Assembly (NCBI GenBank): GCA_963611355.1
Contig: CAVDRM010000030.1
Coordinates: 1 to 31,060, forward strand
DNA length: 31,060 bases
Origin: CAVDRM01 sp963611355
Lineage (GTDB): Bacteria > Bacillota > Clostridia > Christensenellales > Aristaeellaceae
Direction: 5' to 3'
Part shown: piece after piece, positions 28,996-31,060 of the stretch
Layout: each line of letters begins with the position of its first letter
Numbering within the stretch: the stretch's first letter is position 1
Notes under the pieces: model-generated
The model's input: the letters and a program-made list of their open reading frames with translations, nothing else
Database searches by the model: none
Told to the model about the DNA's origin: nothing
Translations under genes and position numbers: made by a program

Positions 28996-30840
28996 TTATG
29001 CTTCTTTCCTGTTGAGGATATTCATAAATTCTTCGCCCGTGATGGTTTCCTTTTCCAGCAGGAACTGCGCCAGTTCATCAAGCTTGGCGCGATTCTCCTT
29101 GAGGATGGAGACGGCCTTTTCGTGTGCCTCACGAATCAGCCCCGTTACCTCGCGGTCAATGAGGGAGGCGGTTTCCGCACTGCACTGCAGGGAGGTGTCT
29201 CCGCCCAGATACTGGCCGGTCACGGTTTCCAGTGCCACCATGCCGAAATTGTCGCTCATGCCGTAGCGCGTAATCATGGCGCGGGCAAGGCGCGTGGCCT
29301 TTTCGATGTCATTGGACGCGCCGGAGGTGATGGAATTGAACTCGACCTCCTCCGCCGCACGGCCGCCGGTCAGCGTGGTGAGCTGCACCATGGCCTCTTC
29401 CTTGCTCATCAGCACCTTCTCGTCCTCCTCCACCTGCATGGTGTAGCCCAATGCGCCGGAGGTGCGCGGAATGATGGTGATTTTGGTGACGGGCGCCGCA
29501 TTCTTCTGCTTGGCGGCGACCAGGGCGTGACCGATTTCGTGATAGGCGATGATGCGCTTTTCTCTGTCGGAAATCACCGCGCCCTTGCGCTGATAGCCCG
29601 CGATAACGGTCTCCACGCTCTCCTCCAAGTCCGCCTGGGAAACGGCATCATGGCCGGAGCGCACCGCACGAAGCGCGGCCTCGTTGATGATGTTCGCCAG
29701 CTCCGCGCCGGACGCGCCGGAGGTGGCGCGGGCAATGGCCGTCATATCGACCTTTTCTTCAAACTTGACGTCCTTTGCGTGGACATTCAGGATGGCGACA
29801 CGCCCCTTCAAATCGGGCAGCTCCACGGGCACGCGGCGGTCAAAGCGGCCGGGGCGCAGCAGGGCGGGGTCAAGGATTTCGGGACGGTTGGTGGCGGCCA
29901 GAATGACAACGCCCTTGTTGCTGTCAAAGCCGTCCATTTCGGCCAAAAGCTGGTTTAATGTCTGCTCGCGCTCGTCGTTGCCGCCGGAAATGCCCGCGCC
30001 GGCATCGCGCTTCTTGCCGATGGTGTCGATTTCATCAATGAACACGATGCAGGGCGCTTTTTCCGTTGCCTGCTTGAACAGGTCGCGCACCTTGGCCGCG
30101 CCCATGCCGACGAACATTTCAACGAATTCCGAGCCGCTGATGGAGAAGAAGGGCACCTTTGCCTCGCCTGCAACGGCCTTGGCCAGCAGCGTTTTGCCCG
30201 TGCCGGGAGGGCCTACGAGCAGCACGCCCTTGGGCAGCTTCGCACCGATTTTGGCGTATTTGTCCGTGTTGTGGAGATAGTCCACGATTTCCAGCAGCGC
30301 TTCCTTGGCTTCATCCTGACCGGCGACGTCCTTGAAGGTCTTTCCGGTCTGCGCTTCGATGTAGATTTTAGCGTTCGCCTTGCCCAATTGCAGAGCGTTC
30401 GGATCGCCCACCATGCCGGACATCTTGCGCATCAGCAGACGTCCGAGCAGAGAAAAAAGGGCAATGGGCAGCACCCATGAAATCAGGAAGGTGATGATGG
30501 GCGAAGCCTGCGTGGGAATTTCCGCACCGAACTCCACACCCTTTTCATACAGCTTTTCGGACAGTGTGTTGTCGTTCGGCCAGATGCCCGTTTGATAAAT
30601 CCGGTCGTTGCCCTGTTCGTCCTTGGCGATGAACACAAGCGTCGAGCCGTCCTCCTCCAAGGCCGCCTGCGTAACCTGTCCTTCGTCCAGCAGCGCCAGC
30701 AGCTTACTGTACGGCACCTCCGTTACATGGTTGCCCAGCAGAGACGGAAAAACGAAGGCGTTCAGAAGCAGCATGGCCAGCACTGCGATGATGCAGTAGT
30801 AGACGAGCGGCTTCTTCGGCATTTTTTGTTGCTCCTTCAT
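28996..30840 (-). CDS. ftsH: ATP-dependent zinc metalloprotease FtsH
   Basis: A 614-residue membrane protease. Two membrane segments (about 12-34 and 114-134) flank a small extracytoplasmic domain. The AAA+ module has Walker A GPPGTGKT (210-217), Walker B IVFIDEID and the second region of homology ATNRPEILDPALLRPGRFDR. The zinc site is HEIGH (near residue 430). FtsH degrades misfolded membrane proteins and regulators. The C-terminal tail after the protease domain is short. ATG 30840 has AAGGGAG 8 nt upstream; the in-frame ATG 30822 also has GGAG upstream and cannot be excluded. It has its own promoter; tilS and hpt, frequent neighbours, are not in the window. Confidence 0.97.
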   Translation of the reverse strand: MKEQQKMPKKPLVYYCIIAVLAMLLLNAFVFPSLLGNHVTEVPYSKLLALLDEGQVTQAALEEDGSTLVFIAKDEQGNDRIYQTGIWPNDNTLSEKLYEKGVEFGAEIPTQASPIITFLISWVLPIALFSLLGRLLMRKMSGMVGDPNALQLGKANAKIYIEAQTGKTFKDVAGQDEAKEALLEIVDYLHNTDKYAKIGAKLPKGVLLVGPPGTGKTLLAKAVAGEAKVPFFSISGSEFVEMFVGMGAAKVRDLFKQATEKAPCIVFIDEIDTIGKKRDAGAGISGGNDEREQTLNQLLAEMDGFDSNKGVVILAATNRPEILDPALLRPGRFDRRVPVELPDLKGRVAILNVHAKDVKFEEKVDMTAIARATSGASGAELANIINEAALRAVRSGHDAVSQADLEESVETVIAGYQRKGAVISDREKRIIAYHEIGHALVAAKQKNAAPVTKITIIPRTSGALGYTMQVEEDEKVLMSKEEAMVQLTTLTGGRAAEEVEFNSITSGASNDIEKATRLARAMITRYGMSDNFGMVALETVTGQYLGGDTSLQCSAETASLIDREVTGLIREAHEKAVSILKENRAKLDELAQFLLEKETITGEEFMNILNRKEA

Positions 30841-30880
30841 ACCTCAAGCTCCCTTCCGGCGCTTCTGATGCGCCAACCAT

Positions 30881-30910
30881 ATTATCCCACAATTCGGTAT
30901 GCCGTTGCAA
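30881..30910 (-). promoter_or_regulatory. Promoter of ftsH
   Basis: On the minus strand TTGCAA (30910 to 30905), 18-bp spacer, GATAAT (30886 to 30881), about 40 bp upstream of the start. The remaining AT-rich sequence to the window end (30911-31060) shows no gene or further signal I can support. Confidence 0.6.
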
Positions 30911-31060
30911 GCTTTTTTAAGGCGAAAAAAAGGCAAAGCAAGGGACAAATTTTGACGGAATGAAAAGGCGGCATCATTGAAGCGTGGGGAAAGCCTGAAA
31001 AAATTTCCCAAAAGTCAACCCAAATGCGAAACTTTTTTATATTATTTTTTCTTTCCTATA

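Noticed and set aside
1..31060. CRISPR arrays, insertion sequences, prophage or integrase genes
   Set aside because: No spaced repeat array of CRISPR type, no transposase or integrase motif and no terminal inverted repeats were seen. The only direct repeat array is the three 22-bp units at 15957-16022, which have no spacers.

Overview
The window looks like a chromosomal stretch from a GC-rich member of the Bacillota, most likely Clostridia. The grounds are the tuf-rpmG-secE-nusG-rplK-rplA order, RNase Y, a GerMN-type lipoprotein, DUF6062 and DUF6440 proteins, a flavodiiron protein, strong AGGAGG ribosome binding sites and canonical TTGACA/TATAAT promoters. A finer placement (for example Christensenellales-like) is only a guess. 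There is no sign of an insertion sequence, prophage, integrase or CRISPR array; this is ordinary core and accessory chromosome with some unusual regulation.

Layout. 1-2.6 kb: the end of tuf, then rpmG, secE, nusG, rplK and rplA, with an L1-type mRNA hairpin before rplK and another before rplA, closed by a strong terminator. 2.6-3.4 kb: a secreted lamin-tail-domain protein. 3.4-4.6 kb (minus): a flavodiiron protein. 4.9-8.8 kb (plus): a Na/Pi cotransporter with a PhoU-like tail, a CBS-domain protein and malic enzyme. 8.9-12.8 kb (minus): an alpha/beta hydrolase with a hairpin-rich leader, then the trkA-trkH potassium uptake pair. 12.9-15.2 kb: a strong promoter, a leader of about 680 nt without a convincing gene, and rny. 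15.3-16.8 kb: a membrane-anchored XRE regulator divergent from a PAP2-like membrane protein, with three phased 22-bp repeats and a dyad between them. 16.8-20.2 kb (minus): a membrane protein with a Cys-rich tail, a DUF6062 protein and a GerMN lipoprotein. 20.4-20.9 kb: tRNA-Arg(CCG) and a DUF6440 protein. 21.0-24.2 kb (minus): an L,D-transpeptidase, a phosphodiester-glycosidase-family protein and rpiB. 24.3-27.5 kb (minus): the methionine ABC transporter metQ-metN-metI and its leader. 27.6-28.9 kb: a GH4 alpha-galactosidase. 29.0-30.8 kb (minus): ftsH.

The most interesting part is the methionine transporter locus. Its perfect promoter is followed by a 33-codon leader ORF with nine Met and four Cys codons, then by an intrinsic terminator whose ascending arm can pair instead with the end of the leader ORF. 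This is the geometry of ribosome-mediated transcription attenuation; I see no SAM riboswitch or T-box. The substrate-binding protein of the same operon, MetQ, appears circularly permuted: the segment that normally forms the C-terminal part of the NlpA/MetQ fold comes first, directly after the signal peptide, and the normally N-terminal segment comes last. Both observations are read directly from the sequence; their functional meaning is inference.
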